This document shows, in pieces, positions 24,361-36,511 of a stretch of 64,000 bases of DNA. Within the stretch, counting starts at the first letter, position 1, and every line of letters starts with the position of its first letter. The stretch spans positions 107,288,278 through 107,352,277 of the forward strand of contig CP136069.1 of the NCBI GenBank assembly GCA_032622095.1, read 5' to 3'. The notes under the pieces are model-generated. The model worked only from the letters and a program-made list of their open reading frames with translations. It was not told the DNA's origin and searched no databases. The position numbers were made by a program, and so were the translations under genes. Origin of the DNA: Siphonodentalium dalli. Lineage: Eukaryota > Mollusca > Scaphopoda > Gadilida > Siphonodentaliidae.

Positions 24361-24629
24361 CCACTGTAGCACGACCTGTAGCCCGCGCCAATGGATTGAA
24401 TTTTGAAATCCAAGATGGCCACCAGCGGCCATGTTTTTTGGCTGAATGACCCCAAAATGACTCGTTCCCATCTACATGTCAATGTCAACATTCATGACAA
24501 ATTTCATAAAGATCAGACCAAAGGTACGACCTGTAGCCCGCGCCAAAGGAAATTGTTGACGGACACACGGACGACGGACGCCAACCCATGGCAATAGCTC
24601 AAACTTACAAAGTAAGTTGAGCTAAAAAT
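24361..24629 (+). mobile_element. Family A element, single core unit plus tail (A4)
   Basis: One core unit, then AAATTGTTGACGGACACACG, GACGGACGCCAACCCATGG, CAATAGCTCAAACTTAC and AAAGTAAGTTGAGCTAAAAA. The tail hairpin is intact. Confidence 0.75.
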
Positions 24630-25077
24630 GGTCCATACCCCATTTTCACCCCCTCAGGGTGGTACTCCCCGGGGGTGATGGGTGGGGTGGTTTGTTTCTA
24701 GGGGGTATTTTGGGCGGGCTACCCACCCATCCCATCAAATCGGCCAAATGAGACATTTTTGAGAATAAGGAATGGGAAATAAGTTCCAAATGTCATGTTT
24801 GTTTTAAAATGTTTGGGAACGCTGCCCACCCTTTTACAACATGTGTAGGTAGGTACACTTATAAAGATTTGTCTACACTTATGCCACATTTATTGGACTT
24901 TGGTAGTTTCGATATATTCAGGTTTTCTGCTCACAGATTCACACTCATATTTTAAGCTTTGTCCTCTGACATGTGGCTTACTATTAAATATGAACTTTTT
25001 CAATTATGAAATTATTTTGTTTCGGTTATTTTAATTTTAATATGGTAATAAACTTAATTAATATTTTGTGCTAAAAT

Positions 25078-25510
25078 AGCTAGAGGTGTGACTGTCCCAA
25101 TGGGACTAAGGATACCCCCCCCCCCCCGTGTTTTTAAAATACTAAGATGTTTCACATGTCAGTGATCATTTAGTTAAAATAATAACAGTTTCCATTGTAG
25201 GTGCACAACAATAACACTAATCTTAAACCTATTGACCGAATAAATGTAGGAATAAAAGTTCAGACAAAATTTGGCATGTTGCGAAAGTGTTCTAAAGTCG
25301 AAAAAGGGGAATAACTCCACAAAAAAAAGAAGACATAATATTCACAGGTGCACAGGTTCCCATGGTACTTAATATCAGTGCCAAGTTTAAAAAGAATTCA
25401 CTTAAAAATGTAGAAATAAAAGCTGAAACAAAATTATGCATGCTGCAAACAAATTTCTAAGTAGAAAAAGGGGGATAACTCCACCAAAAATATAATCAAT
25501 ATTTTTGTAA
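25078..25510 (+). mobile_element. Family D element, head and partial body (D1)
   Basis: The head is CTAGAGGTGTGACTGTCCC then AATGGGACTAAGG, a palindrome GTCCCAATGGGAC, followed by ATA and a C run. The body repeats AAAAAGGGG(G/A)ATAACTCC and the phrase GGTGCACAGGTTCCCATGGTA. It matches 60066-60610. No tail. Confidence 0.65.
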
Positions 25511-25639
25511 CAATGAAAATTGGTCCGTTATCACGTATTTTGAAATCTGCGTATCAAAGCGTCAATGATTGTGTTTCCAACCAGACCTGCATGGTGAGCT
25601 ATACAGAACGTATGTTTGCTCCTAGAGACGTTTGAAACA

Positions 25640-25995
25640 CACGTAGATATCATATTCCACCATGCAGTATACAACACATTGGAACTTTTTAAAGTTTTGA
25701 CAGGGAACCTTCAAGTTATAAAGTCGAAAAATAACGCAGGGGATGTTTATACGTCACGGTCTCAGTTCCTGGCTTAATAATGTATACTTCATTAATTGTA
25801 GGTGAAGGTCCCAACTGAAAAACATGCAATTTCGAGTGGGACCTTCACCTATAGTGAAGTATATTATTAAGGAACAGCTTTATAACTAAGAAATATATTC
25901 CCCGTGTTACTTTTTCGACTTTCAAAAAGTTCCCAGGTTTTGTACTGTTGGAAAATGATCTCTATGGCCGTTAGCCAGAGTAGAGATTCATGGCA
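25640..25995. mobile_element. Long imperfect palindrome element (family E)
   Basis: The centre is near 25828. The inner arms GTAGGTGAAGGTCCCA / TGGGACCTTCACCTA and CTTAATAATGTATACTTCA / TGAAGTATATTATTAAG pair well. The outer arms pair AGATATCATATTCCACC with GGAAAATGATCTCT, and TTTTTAAAGTTTTGACAGGG with its complement more loosely. It is followed by CAGAGTAGAGATTCATGGCA, which recurs at 33.5, 35.5 and 36.3 kb. Confidence 0.65.
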
Positions 25996-26013
25996 TGATC
26001 TAGGTCGATTTCT

Positions 26014-27412
26014 GAAATGATCCGGGGCCCGTCGAGAAAAAGACGAGCAAAAAACAAAAACAAACAAACACTGAACAAAAGTTACAAAACCAAACAAAGC
26101 CAAAGGGGGGACTCTTGCATGAGAAACTCTTTTATTTCTTTTCATGTTCACTGTCATTGAATCATACAATGAGGGGGGCAAAGGAATTTAAGGAATGGTC
26201 ATTTTAGTAAAGGACATTTTGTCGGACACTCTGACAAGGACCGGGATATGAAAGAGTGAATGTACTATCATCATAGGTGAACGCTCTCCGTTGCACGACA
26301 TGTAGCATGTTGGTTAATTATAATCCCAACACGCAGAAATAATTTTAGATAGCCAGGTAGGGCTATGTTTATTCTATATTCTCTGAGCATGTGGTGTGAA
26401 AAATTCCAAATAAAACTATTTTTAGCAGGTGTTTTCTGACCGCAAAACTTCAACATGCATACATTAATGCAGTTAACGCAATTAAACTGCACGAGTTAAT
26501 GCAATTAAATTGTGACCACATGTTCCCGTCTATTTTTTTGTCACACAAAATCAATACAATCACTATGAGTATAGTTACAAATTGTTTTTAACATTCTCAG
26601 AGAGTTATATGTACCTGATATTTGTTTAAAATTTCACGCAAAAACTATCAAAAATAATAAAGTTTAACTTTAGGCCTATAGGCCTATATATGCGTGTTGT
26701 CGACCCACTGTAAAGCTCTTATATAGTAGATGCATGTGGCCTTCCTCGCACGTGTTAATGTTTGGGGGTTTATATCCCACGATGCATCATTCTCGCTATC
26801 GTATTCTCGCTATCGTAAAAATGGTCCATCAAACATGAATTCCAGCGTGACGGAATAACCAATCGCAGAGCTTTTTTCAACTTGTACCCGACCGTATGCG
26901 GTTCATATATACCAAAGATATTTCGCCTACTATTTTTTTTAGAATGATGGAGCAAAGTGATATAATTACGAAATACATAATGGAAGTTGATACTCATTTA
27001 AAGAATGCATCGGTATAAACAAAAGTTCGGCCGTGACGGAATCACACGAAAAGTTCCCTTGTGTCGAGGGTAGGCCTACCCTTCATTAACAAGATAACTC
27101 TGTGAATTGTTACACATAACATACTTCCATTGGCTCTTTACAAAACGGGTTAAGATTTCCCCTGACAAACAACATATTTATATTGTATAAATGTATAATG
27201 AAGTGTAGATATTTAAATACCAGATGGTGAGTGTGACGGAATCACCGTGCGATTTTTTTAGGTATAGTTTTTTGTTTGTGTAACAAGTGCAGACATTTTC
27301 ATAAAATCATAAAACTTGGCACATGTGTATGTTAGGTCCCTCGTATTATTTTCAGATATGGTGGCAATCACGAAAATACTTGCCATGGCAACGGTTGCTA
27401 TGCGATGGTTTT
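26014..27412. other. Unrecognised stretch in UBR5 intron
   Basis: Several short frames, none recognised. The phrase GTGACGGAATCAC recurs near 27034 and 27233. Confidence 0.4.
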
Positions 27413-27414
27413 TA

Positions 27415-28424
27415 GGGTAATGTGGGGCATAATGCGACACATAAGCACATTAGACCCCATCATGCCACTAAAAACGACGGAAGGGCACACATTATTAAAC
27501 TAAAAGTTAGATAAATATTTCCACTATACATATTAATACTCACACTTGCCTGGGAAGCACCACTTTCTGAACACCATTACTCCCCGTCGACGTACCCAAT
27601 CAATCGCATTATGCCCCATACACGGGGTACAATGCGACACATTTGACATTACAACATCAGCATATACAGAACTTAATAAATGCAAGACGGTCTGCAGTTT
27701 CTTTTCTTTTGTGGATTGAAAGAATGTATAAGCGTTATTTCAAGTCATAGCAGCAGACCAATGAGACATTTTATTGATTTATATGGCGGGTAAAATAGCA
27801 CCATAAAATTTTGATTTCAGGAAAATGGCCGGGGTAGGGTTAACAATAATTATTTATCTATATCATGTTTTAATGTTTGGGAATGATCGAATATGTTTTT
27901 TTATTTCTCTTCTTTTGAAATAAGGTTACGATAAGATTTATTTTTCCAGGTTTGATTTGCGATATGCCTAATCATATGTTTTTCTCGTACTGGTTGTACC
28001 CGAGTGTCGCATTATGCCCCACATCCAGACGACCTGTCTCTCTCCCAATATGGGTGAATGTAAAAAACCGATGTACATAGAACTGATCAACTTACTATAT
28101 AATTCGTTTTACTTTACCAAAATACGCATGTATAGCTTTGGTGGTAGTGGTAAGATGTTCTCGTTTTAACATATACAAGACCTACCGAAAGTTATAAACC
28201 ATTCAAAAAGGGGGTCACCAAATGTGGGTACCCCTACTCCAGCGTTTCGCATGTGAGAGTAAACAGTCATAATGATGTCGGTCCAATTGGGATGTCCACT
28301 TCTATGATTGGTCTTACTAAAATAATAAATGTGCGATTCAACTTCAGTCATGGAAAAATCATATGGCCTGATAGCGACCGTCTGTCGCATTATGCCCCGC
28401 GTCGCATTATGCCCCACATTACCC
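27415..28424. mobile_element. TA-flanked inverted-repeat element, 1010 bp
   Basis: The left end GGGTAATGTGGGGCATAATG (then CGACAC) is inverted at the right end (GTCGCATTATGCCCCACATTACCC), and TA borders each side. The motif GCATTATGCCCCA/C occurs again inside at 27607, 28009 and 28386, mostly facing outward. There is no transposase frame, so it is a non-autonomous TA-target DNA transposon. Confidence 0.8.
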
Positions 28425-28426
28425 TA

Positions 28427-30204
28427 CCTTCGAAACGGGTTGGTGGTAGGGGTTAAGCCTAAACCGTAATTTTACCAAAATATATGTGCAAAAGGGGGAT
28501 AGGCCTACTATGGTAATTGAGGCAGATTGTGATATGGGAAATGTGACAAAAATATAATTTCCACACATGCCTCATTATTAACCTAGAATGACCCTTGAGC
28601 TGCTTGAAAATGATATTTGGGTTCATTTGACCTTAATTATTTGGCAAAATATGAAAATATGCGTTGACTGCGCATGCGCGCATCATTGATCCACCAGTCA
28701 CACAATAGGCCTATCTGGTGTTTAAGAGATTGTATAGTGTGGGCAATGACCATTCCAAAATATATTCATTGGATAGTAATAATGAAATACAGAAGAAGCA
28801 ACAACATTCTCCGATGACATTCTTATGATGCAAATTATAGGCCTACCGATGCTCGGTCTCCAAATGGCTGCTTTTCCGTGGAATTCATGCATCTAAATAT
28901 TTTTCCGTTTTCGGCAGTTTTTTTCCGACCATTTTTGGACACCCACCTCCTATTAACACAGAAACAAAGATTTGTTGGTCCCATCGACTACCCACCCACC
29001 CCGCCGCATAGGCCTAGCTACGTACGGAAGAAATCCCCCCTGCAATAATGACTTTAGTAATACTTCTGTAGAATTATGTCAAGTTCAGTTCTATAATTAT
29101 GCATCATTATATTTTTTATGAAAATTGTTGTTGTTTATATACAGCTGGTTTATATGAAAATTCCCAAGGCTTCAGTGCTGTTGAGTTATTAAATAACACT
29201 AATCAGCTATTCAAACCCTCCCGTCGCGTAAAACAAAATAGAATAAGTCTTCTGTCAGTAGGCCTGCATATCTTTTATTACAGGTGTGTATATTTGATTA
29301 GCTTGGTTTGATATAATTAAGATAATTTAAAAGACAGTCTTTGTTTAAAAAATTGTCGTTACGAAATTTATGTTTGAATTTTCCTTGGACTGATAGCTGG
29401 GACCGACACCTATCTGCAACAAAATACAATACGATAACTGCCTGCAGTTGGTCTATAGCAGTTAGCATTACATTATTTCTTTTATTCTCAGTTATTCTTA
29501 TTAATTAAAGGATTTATTTGGTCTAGAAACTACAAAACGCAATCGGAAAGCCCTCCATGTTGTGATTAAAATGATCCAAGTCCCATTCCGATCGCATAAT
29601 AAATAACCCGTAAAATAAATAAATAATACCACCACCGGTATTCGGAGATTTCCGTGACTAAACCACGTGACGTACTTGTGGGGAGCAAATTAAAAACACA
29701 GATTCGGAGCCGAAGTTTATTATGCTGACTACGATGACGTAATCGTAAGTCAGCCGATACTAAAATGCGGAGTCGTATGTGCACGTGTGGTGTATAGATT
29801 ACGTTATGCTTTGGCCGTTTATCTGGAATAGAAGACAATAACTATGTGAATAAAGTAATTAATAGCGCCTAGAATGGTTGTTGTTTTTGTAGCCATTAAT
29901 AACATGCCGGCACGTGTCTGCTTTGGTGAATAGATTGCAGTAATTAGTGTTTTGATTGTCTCGTGTATTCACTCGGTGACTATTCATCAGTGTCAGTCGC
30001 GAACTTGTTTGCACTCTAAAATGCACAAAGTGAATAGAAAGAACATTATCTCTCTGGTCATACATATATAAGAAGCGCTCAAATTAATATAAACACTGGG
30101 CTGAATAATGTTAACTCTATTTGGGCGCTTTTGTTTTGTGTTTGTTTGTTGTTTTACTTTCGATATAAATATCCCGAGTATCTGTCATCTCCACATATTC
30201 CAAA
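28427..30204. other. Unrecognised stretch in UBR5 intron
   Basis: No gene supported. AGGCCTA is frequent from 26.6 to 29.3 kb. Confidence 0.4.
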
Positions 30205-30294
30205 ATGCCTAGTAGATGTAGTGTGTTCAGTTGTGGGCGGGCTAACGATCCATTATTTAGTACCTCCAAAAAGACAACACAGTGCGTAATTTAG
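30205..30294 (+). pseudogene. THAP zinc-finger-like N-terminal fragment
   Basis: A 29-codon frame begins MPSRCSVFSCGRAND and stops at TAG 30292. The start MP..C....C with four residues between the cysteines is how THAP domains begin (C2CH finger, usually MP..C....C.NR). The later C..H pair and the FP motif are absent, and the frame runs into a repeat containing ACGCTCTTTATTGTCTAC. It may be a broken copy, a first exon whose partner was not found, or chance. THAP domains occur in host regulators and in P-element-type transposases. Confidence 0.25.
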
Positions 30295-30475
30295 AACGCT
30301 CTTTATTGTCTACCGCTTTTGGGAGATGGAAGCATGGACGCTCTTTATATTTAATTGTCACAATACCACATACAAAATCACCCATGACATATCGAAATAG
30401 AGCACGTTCATAATTGAGAACGCTCTTTATTGTCTACACCGAGACGAAAACATGGACGCTCTTTATTAGAGGCAA
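30288..30475 (+). repeat. Direct repeat with ACGCTCTTTATTGTCTAC
   Basis: The block GAACGCTCTTTATTGTCTAC...CATGGACGCTCTTTAT occurs twice (30294 and 30418). A diverged relative, ACGCTCTTTCTTATTGTTTA, lies at 34987 and ACGCTCTTTATTTTTC at 52828. Confidence 0.6.
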
Positions 30476-32445
30476 TCATTGGATTTTTTCTATGCTAACA
30501 ATTCGAAAAAAATCATGTCTAGAAAGTCAATATGTGCCATCAAAACGTAAAATAAAACGAACAACAAACACAAACTGAAAAACAATGCCAGGCTGGCCTT
30601 CAATTAAAAAAAATGTCGTTATGCCAAACTGCAGCCTAACTAATAATTATTGTAGTTTCAACAGTCTGTTGTGTATTCAAGCGAATTATTTTGTTTACTC
30701 ACTTATCGATCTTGACTTTAAGGATTTTAGCAAGCTGTTCACAGTCGTGCACTTCTCCATACAAAATGTTTCGTGTGAAGAAATAGACAGGAACATTATT
30801 ATGACGAATATAAGCCATCATGATACATGTACTAGTACAATAACCACCACCTTTTTAATCACACCCCATTTGTATTTATTTGTACGCATATAGCGGACAA
30901 CGGATGACACTAGTGTGTAAACTAGCTTCCGAAATTGGTACCATACAACGAAGAATGAAGTACCGGTATATGGCGTAACTTGTATTCTTTCAGAAACAGT
31001 TAAATTAGTTTCGCACGAAATTCCGCTCGCTCATTGCATTTCTGCATAAATTAATCTCATTTCAAACAACTTTTATCGCCTCAAAGTGCATTTTAGCCAT
31101 CATTATTCGTTATATAATCCAACATTCTAGCAAATCCAGTTCATAATTCAGCACATTCAAACAGTTTTATTCCGTAATCGCAATTTATCGTAAAGGCTTA
31201 GGTAATTAACCAGCGTAATTTATCAACTCGTTACAAGATTGGCGGAATTATTTCAAGCTCCACCCACCGCTGTCATCGGTAAGCGTCGATGCAGATGATC
31301 GGTCATGTGACAGCGTTGTGGTCATGTGATCGCACTCACGTGACTGACTTCGGATATTTCCGCGATTTTTTAAATATCATAATAATAAAAATACTATCTG
31401 CTCGATTTTGAATTTTCTTGGCGAAATGGGTCTGCCAGACATATATTATTAGTATTATGACAATAACAAAAATATTTTTTTGACAGACTAATTCCTTTAA
31501 GGTGTTTAAGCCAAGTAAACAGCAAAAACAGTCAAAAGACATGCAGGAAAACAAATTTTGAGTTGCGGAAAAAAATTGTTTGTTGGTCCTATCGACCATC
31601 CACCCCGGCACACGTTCCCGGACAAACCCCCCCATCTCTGCAATTCACGCACCTGCTCTGATGTCATAATGTCAAAATCCGGTGAGAATCTAGAACTAAG
31701 CATACGATTGGCTAAAAGCCAATATGTGAATGTGTGCGAATGCGCAGATTATTTCCGGTCAAATTATCGGCTGCTTTTTACAAGATTCAAGATTCATCAT
31801 TTTACGAAAAATACAACAATTAGTCTCCAAAGATAATGGCGAGGAAAGCCAAAACAATTCAACAAGAAAAAAAAAGGAACTATACACGCTAGAGATATAC
31901 CATGATACTATTGATAGGAGGCAGAATTTGGCGAATAGACAAAGTTTACGAACGTTTCTCCCGCTGACATTGACTGAGAAATTGAAATTGAATGTCATTC
32001 ACTGTCATGATTGTCGACAACTGTTAGTCAACACTACTGACTACAACTGTCAAGTTGAACTCACTGTGGAACTCACACTATGAACGCATAATGGTTGCAT
32101 ATAAATTATAAGTGATGGACACGTGCGCTATACTAAAAGGCTAAATTCAGATCACCAACCGGTTGAATGATTCAGTCAATATTTGAAAATAATGAATTTA
32201 TAACTCAATTTCATGGATCATAGGCATAGATGTTATTCACAGGCGAATATTCTCACAAGAAGTTAACCACATGTGTTCTTCAGTGAACTTCAAGTGACTA
32301 CTGGAAAACAACATCAATTTGATTTTGAGTCTACTCTGAGTCTGTCTAAGGGAACGGGAAGATTCGGCATAGGGAAGGTTCGGCCATGTATTTTTTGGCG
32401 GAGGGAAGATTCGGCCAGTCATTTGATCTAACTAATTTAATAGTG
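30476..32445. other. Unrecognised stretch in UBR5 intron
   Basis: ATG at 31836 (ATAATGGCGAGGAAAGCC) starts an 18-codon Lys-rich frame, and an overlapping frame at 31730-32083 runs 117 codons. Neither is recognised and no splice structure supports them. Apart from the E-box cluster nothing else is seen. Confidence 0.4.
31303..31344 (+). promoter_or_regulatory. Cluster of three TCAYGTGAY E-boxes
   Basis: TCATGTGAC (31303), TCATGTGAT (31322) and TCACGTGAC (31336) lie within 42 bp. These match the CLEAR/M-box type bound by MITF/TFE-family bHLH-ZIP factors. No gene start is proven nearby; a short frame starting ATGGCGAGG lies at 31836. It may be regulatory or chance. Confidence 0.35.
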
Positions 32446-32447
32446 TA

Positions 32448-32891
32448 CTCTTGGGCTCCAAATAAACATGCATGCACGTTTATTATTTTCCTGGGAAATT
32501 CCCCCCCCCCCTGCACAGTCCTTATTTGGGTCTGCACGTTTATTAATTTTGAGGCTATGAAAATTGAAATCGGCACAAATTCAAGATTTCTATATGACTC
32601 CGATACCAAAATGATGAGTTTATATCATTATGCATGTACATATTCAAATATATGACACACATGTGAACATTTAAATACTGAATAAAACACCACATGACAC
32701 ATACCGTACTATGTTGATTCCTATACTTGACCTACCGGTACACGAACTGTAAAAATAATATGTTTAACAGTTGATGTTTTGCTCAGAGTTTCCCCTGCAC
32801 TATTATTTGGGTCTGCACTTTCGTTAACTTTCAATGGAATTCCCCCCCTGCACTATTATTGGGGCCTGCACTTTTATTTGGAGCCCGAGAG
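32448..32891. mobile_element. TA-flanked MITE, 444 bp
   Basis: CTCTTGGGCTCCAAATAAA at the left and TTTATTTGGAGCCCGAGAG at the right, each bordered by TA. Internal phrases TGCACTATTATTGGGGCCTGC and GGGTCTGCACGTTTATTA repeat near both ends. Confidence 0.8.
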
Positions 32892-32989
32892 TAGGGATTA
32901 CGGCTTGGGGATTACTGCTTATGTGGGACTAAGCTTGTGTGCACACTTATTCTTTGTTGTAACAATAACAACTAATTAAAGGGATTATA

Positions 32990-33381
32990 CTCTTGAATGC
33001 CTAATAAACATACATGTACGATTATTAAAATCGAGGTAAAATTCCCACCTGTACATCGTTATTTGGTCCTGTACGTTTATTAAATTATTAACCAAAAGAA
33101 ATAATTCACCAATCTTAAATTGTGTTATTCATAGATAAATGAACTCTGATTGTTGACAGTGATCAGCACACCAGATTCGCAGACCTGGCTATCCATCGAA
33201 ACTATTTCTGTCACATGGCATCAATAAACCAGTCAGATGGTGCATTTTGTTGGGATGTACCGGTATGGTACTAATATTTCCAGTCTGTACGTTTATTCCG
33301 CCCTGTACTATTATTCAGTTACGCAACATTTTCCAACCTGTACTATTATTCCACCCTGTACTTTTATTAGGCACTCAAGAG
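32990..33381. mobile_element. TA-flanked MITE, 392 bp, related to its neighbour
   Basis: CTCTTGAATGCCTAATAAA at the left and TTTATTAGGCACTCAAGAG at the right, bordered by TA. It shares CTCTTG....CNAATAAA and the CTGTAC(T/G)TTATTA subterminal pattern with 32448-32891. Confidence 0.8.
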
Positions 33382-33450
33382 TAAGCAACAGGTATTAACA
33401 AAGTCTGTCAAAGAAATACATTTACTTGTTATTTTTTCGTCTTTATAAGG

Positions 33451-33570
33451 TTCTCTGTCAAAACTTTAAAAAGTTTCCGCCTTCCCGGGTTTGTACTGGT
33501 GGAATATGATGTTTACGGGAGTTTAATAGACAGAGTAGAGATTCATGGCATGATCAATCAATTTCACTGA
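33451..33570 (+). repeat. Family E repeat
   Basis: CTGTCAAAACTTTAAAAAGT, then GGGTTTGTACTGGTGGAATA and CAGAGTAGAGATTCATGGCA. Same family as 25.6-26.0, 36.05-36.15 (inverted), 36.27-36.36 and, diverged, 38.67-38.73 kb. Confidence 0.6.
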
Positions 33571-33748
33571 TTGATCTCTCGAATGTTGCATTCATTGTTT
33601 GCATTTTGCAAAGCGAATTTCAATTTCAATCTGACATCCACTTGTGACTTGGGACTGGCAGAGTGCTTGTATTACGGGACAAAACTAATTCTGTTGGAGG
33701 GAGAGGTGACATCAGAAAAAAGAAAAAAAAGGAATCGGTCATATATAG

Positions 33749-35205
33749 CAGGGTTTCCGCCAGGGAGGAATTAATGAGTCCGTATTGGGGAAACACATAA
33801 CGCGATGGGACGACCATGGTTATTTGACACTGAAAAGATGCCATTTCCTTGCACATGAGTGTCCCACAAAGCAAGCCAAAGCTAAGTATATTATGCAAGT
33901 CTATCATTTCCATGGGTGCATTAATTCTGTTGATGGTATCCAAATAGTTAGTCATTTAATTACGTACGTAAGACTGCCGTCTGAGTGAAGACGATATAAA
34001 TGAACGAGCTACGAGTTTAATACAGTGTTTACAACTTTATAACTTACAATAAGATTCCAACAGATAGAATGAATCTAAACACTAAAAAACATCTACGCAT
34101 TGACCAATAATACCTAGCAAGGAGAATTTAAGAAAGTATTTCCTAGAATTTCAAGTTGCGTCAGTGAAAATAAAACTGACAGGATTATATATTCTATCAA
34201 TCGTAAAACTATTTGTGCGTGGTGACGTCATACTGCAGGGTTTGTCTGCAGGAGATATTATAGCGGCGAAATACGAATGGTAGCGAAATCTTTCACCCGG
34301 AACGAGTATGGTAGCTTGTTCAACAGTCTGTATTAGTCCAACAACTGATGACCTCAGCTATAGAACAGAGTTTTAGCCAACGTGTTATAAAATATAATTG
34401 AGTTTTTGGCGGGAAATGTGAACATGTGCGTCGTTGATTATTGTGCCTGGGGACACAGGCAGCATTACAAAACTATTATTGACCGTACTTTTGACTTTAT
34501 CTCCATATTGGGGGGGGGGGGGGTATGTGTTCGTGTTAATCCTCCGTGCATGTAATATGGCTCAAATGAATGGTGTTCTCACTATGCATTCCCGCTATAA
34601 AGACTGATTTGGGACAGGTTCCGTATTATTGTGAAATAAATAACTTTAGGATTTTGTTAAGTATGCATGGCAATATACGCATTTTTCAGGAACTTCACTT
34701 AATACCGGTACATCGAACTCAAAACAAATGATAATACAGCAATAAGATAAATGATCAACATTGAGTAGTTTCATCCACGAAAATCCCGTGCATAAAAATA
34801 TTCCCGACTCAGCAATTGGGTGTTCTTTGATCCAATTATGTAATCGTACGATAGCAGCGGGTCTTCGAGCGTGAGAAGTTTCATCCATGGAATCCCGTGC
34901 ACAAAAATATATCCGCACTCAACAGACCGGCATTCTTTGATGTTACCGTGACGTGTATTACGCTGTATATAATGTCGCTATTTGACACGCTCTTTCTTAT
35001 TGTTTATTCGGGAGATGGACTGTGTCGATTTCATTTTGTCAATATTAATGAAAATAAGTGTATATATATAGCCTGTCGACACAGACAAGACTGAGAAAGT
35101 TTTTAATAACGTCATTTATTTGTGTATGAGCAGGATTTCATGCAACGACCGACGGTGGGAATGGGTCCGTGTGACGGACCCGCAGCCGGCCTGGCGGAAA
35201 CCCTG
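33749..35205. mobile_element. hAT-like non-autonomous element, 1457 bp
   Basis: The ends CAGGGTTTCCGCCAGG and CCTGGCGGAAACCCTG are perfect 16-bp inverted repeats. The 7-bp direct repeat TATATAG abuts both ends (33742-33748 and 35206-35212). hAT elements make 8-bp duplications, so one base may have changed. No transposase is recognised inside. A G run lies near 34510. Confidence 0.75.
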
Positions 35206-35542
35206 TATATAGACTCATAGTCATACAAAATTTGCAAATTTCTCCCACTAGTCTCAGGGCTAAACACCCCCATGTGTGCAGCAGCTTCATCAAAAGACTT
35301 TCAGAGCATATCAACAAAGTTGAACACTTTAAATTACAATACAGTATATACTGTACATGCACTAGTACGGTATTGACTAATTTAAAGACATGACCAAAAA
35401 GGATAATTAATGATCCGATAGAGTCTTAGAGGTACCATACGGTATATGAATATGTGTTTCTTTAGATGGGACGTGGCTGACAGTGACAGACCATTTCACA
35501 GATAGCGAGAATGATGCATTCTGGTATCCAAACATGGACTTC

Positions 35543-36080
35543 AGCCAGAGTAGAGATTCATGGCATGATCTATAAATAAGGTTCCTTGGCTCAATCAATA
35601 TATTTCATAAATCTGTGGCCATCTGCCGTTGACTATCTTCAAGCTATTCTCTTCCCTTTAGCCAAGTTTAGGCTTTTAGGTTGAATTTAACTCCTATTAT
35701 GATGTCCATATAGACCATTTCACGGATAAGTATCCAAACACACACATTTGATTATCTCCCGGATGCAATTACTATTTTATATTTATAAAACTAATTATAA
35801 CTTGTTAAATTATATCCCCAGCAACAAGGGAGAGATGAAGGAACAAAGAATTGCGATATTAAGGACTACCTATATTGTTGAAAAGAGTTCTCATAAAATT
35901 ACAAAAAATATAGGTAGCCTTAAACATATTTACAGTGGGTCTGAAAACCTAAAGGGAAGAGAATAGCTTGAAGATAGATTGTCAGCTCTTTTGATTTCAA
36001 TTGGCCACAGATTTATGAAATATATTGATTGAGCCAAAGAACCAAATCCATAGATCATGCCATGAATCTCTTCTCTGGCT
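35543..36080. mobile_element. Large inverted repeat of family E type
   Basis: The left arm 35543-35661 (AGCCAGAGTAGAGATTCATG...AGCTATTCTCTTCCCTTTAG) pairs with the right arm 35950-36080. The loop of nearly 300 bp holds a second small inverted repeat (AAGGACTACCTATATT / AATATAGGTAGCCTT). Another family E copy follows at 36271-36360. Confidence 0.7.
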
Positions 36081-36511
36081 GATGCTCGAAGAGATCATAT
36101 TCCACCAGTACAAAACCCGGGAACTTTTTACAGTTTTAACAGGGAACCTTATAAATATAAAAATAATGTGGGAAATGTATTTTCTTTGTTAATTTACCGG
36201 TACCTGTTGCTTAATTTATTCATAGGTACCTGATGTTCCCAGCTCGAAATTACATTTAACCTTTAAGTAACTTTAAACGTTCCCAACTTCCCAGGTTTTG
36301 AACTGGTGGAATATGATCTCTACGGGTGTCAGCCAGAGTAGAGATTCATGGCATGATCTAACTAATCTATAGATAATTTATATATTATTAGTAAAAGTAT
36401 TTTATCAGTTTAAATCATTGATTCCCTTAATTATTGTATTGCCATCTTAGTACGAGTCATTGAATTTTGTACATGGATGCATACCCATCTACGGTACTAG
36501 TACACTTATTA

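Noticed and set aside
31730..32083. 117-codon frame as a gene
   Set aside because: No family recognised, no paired splice signals, and a competing ATGGCGAGG start in another frame stops after 18 codons.
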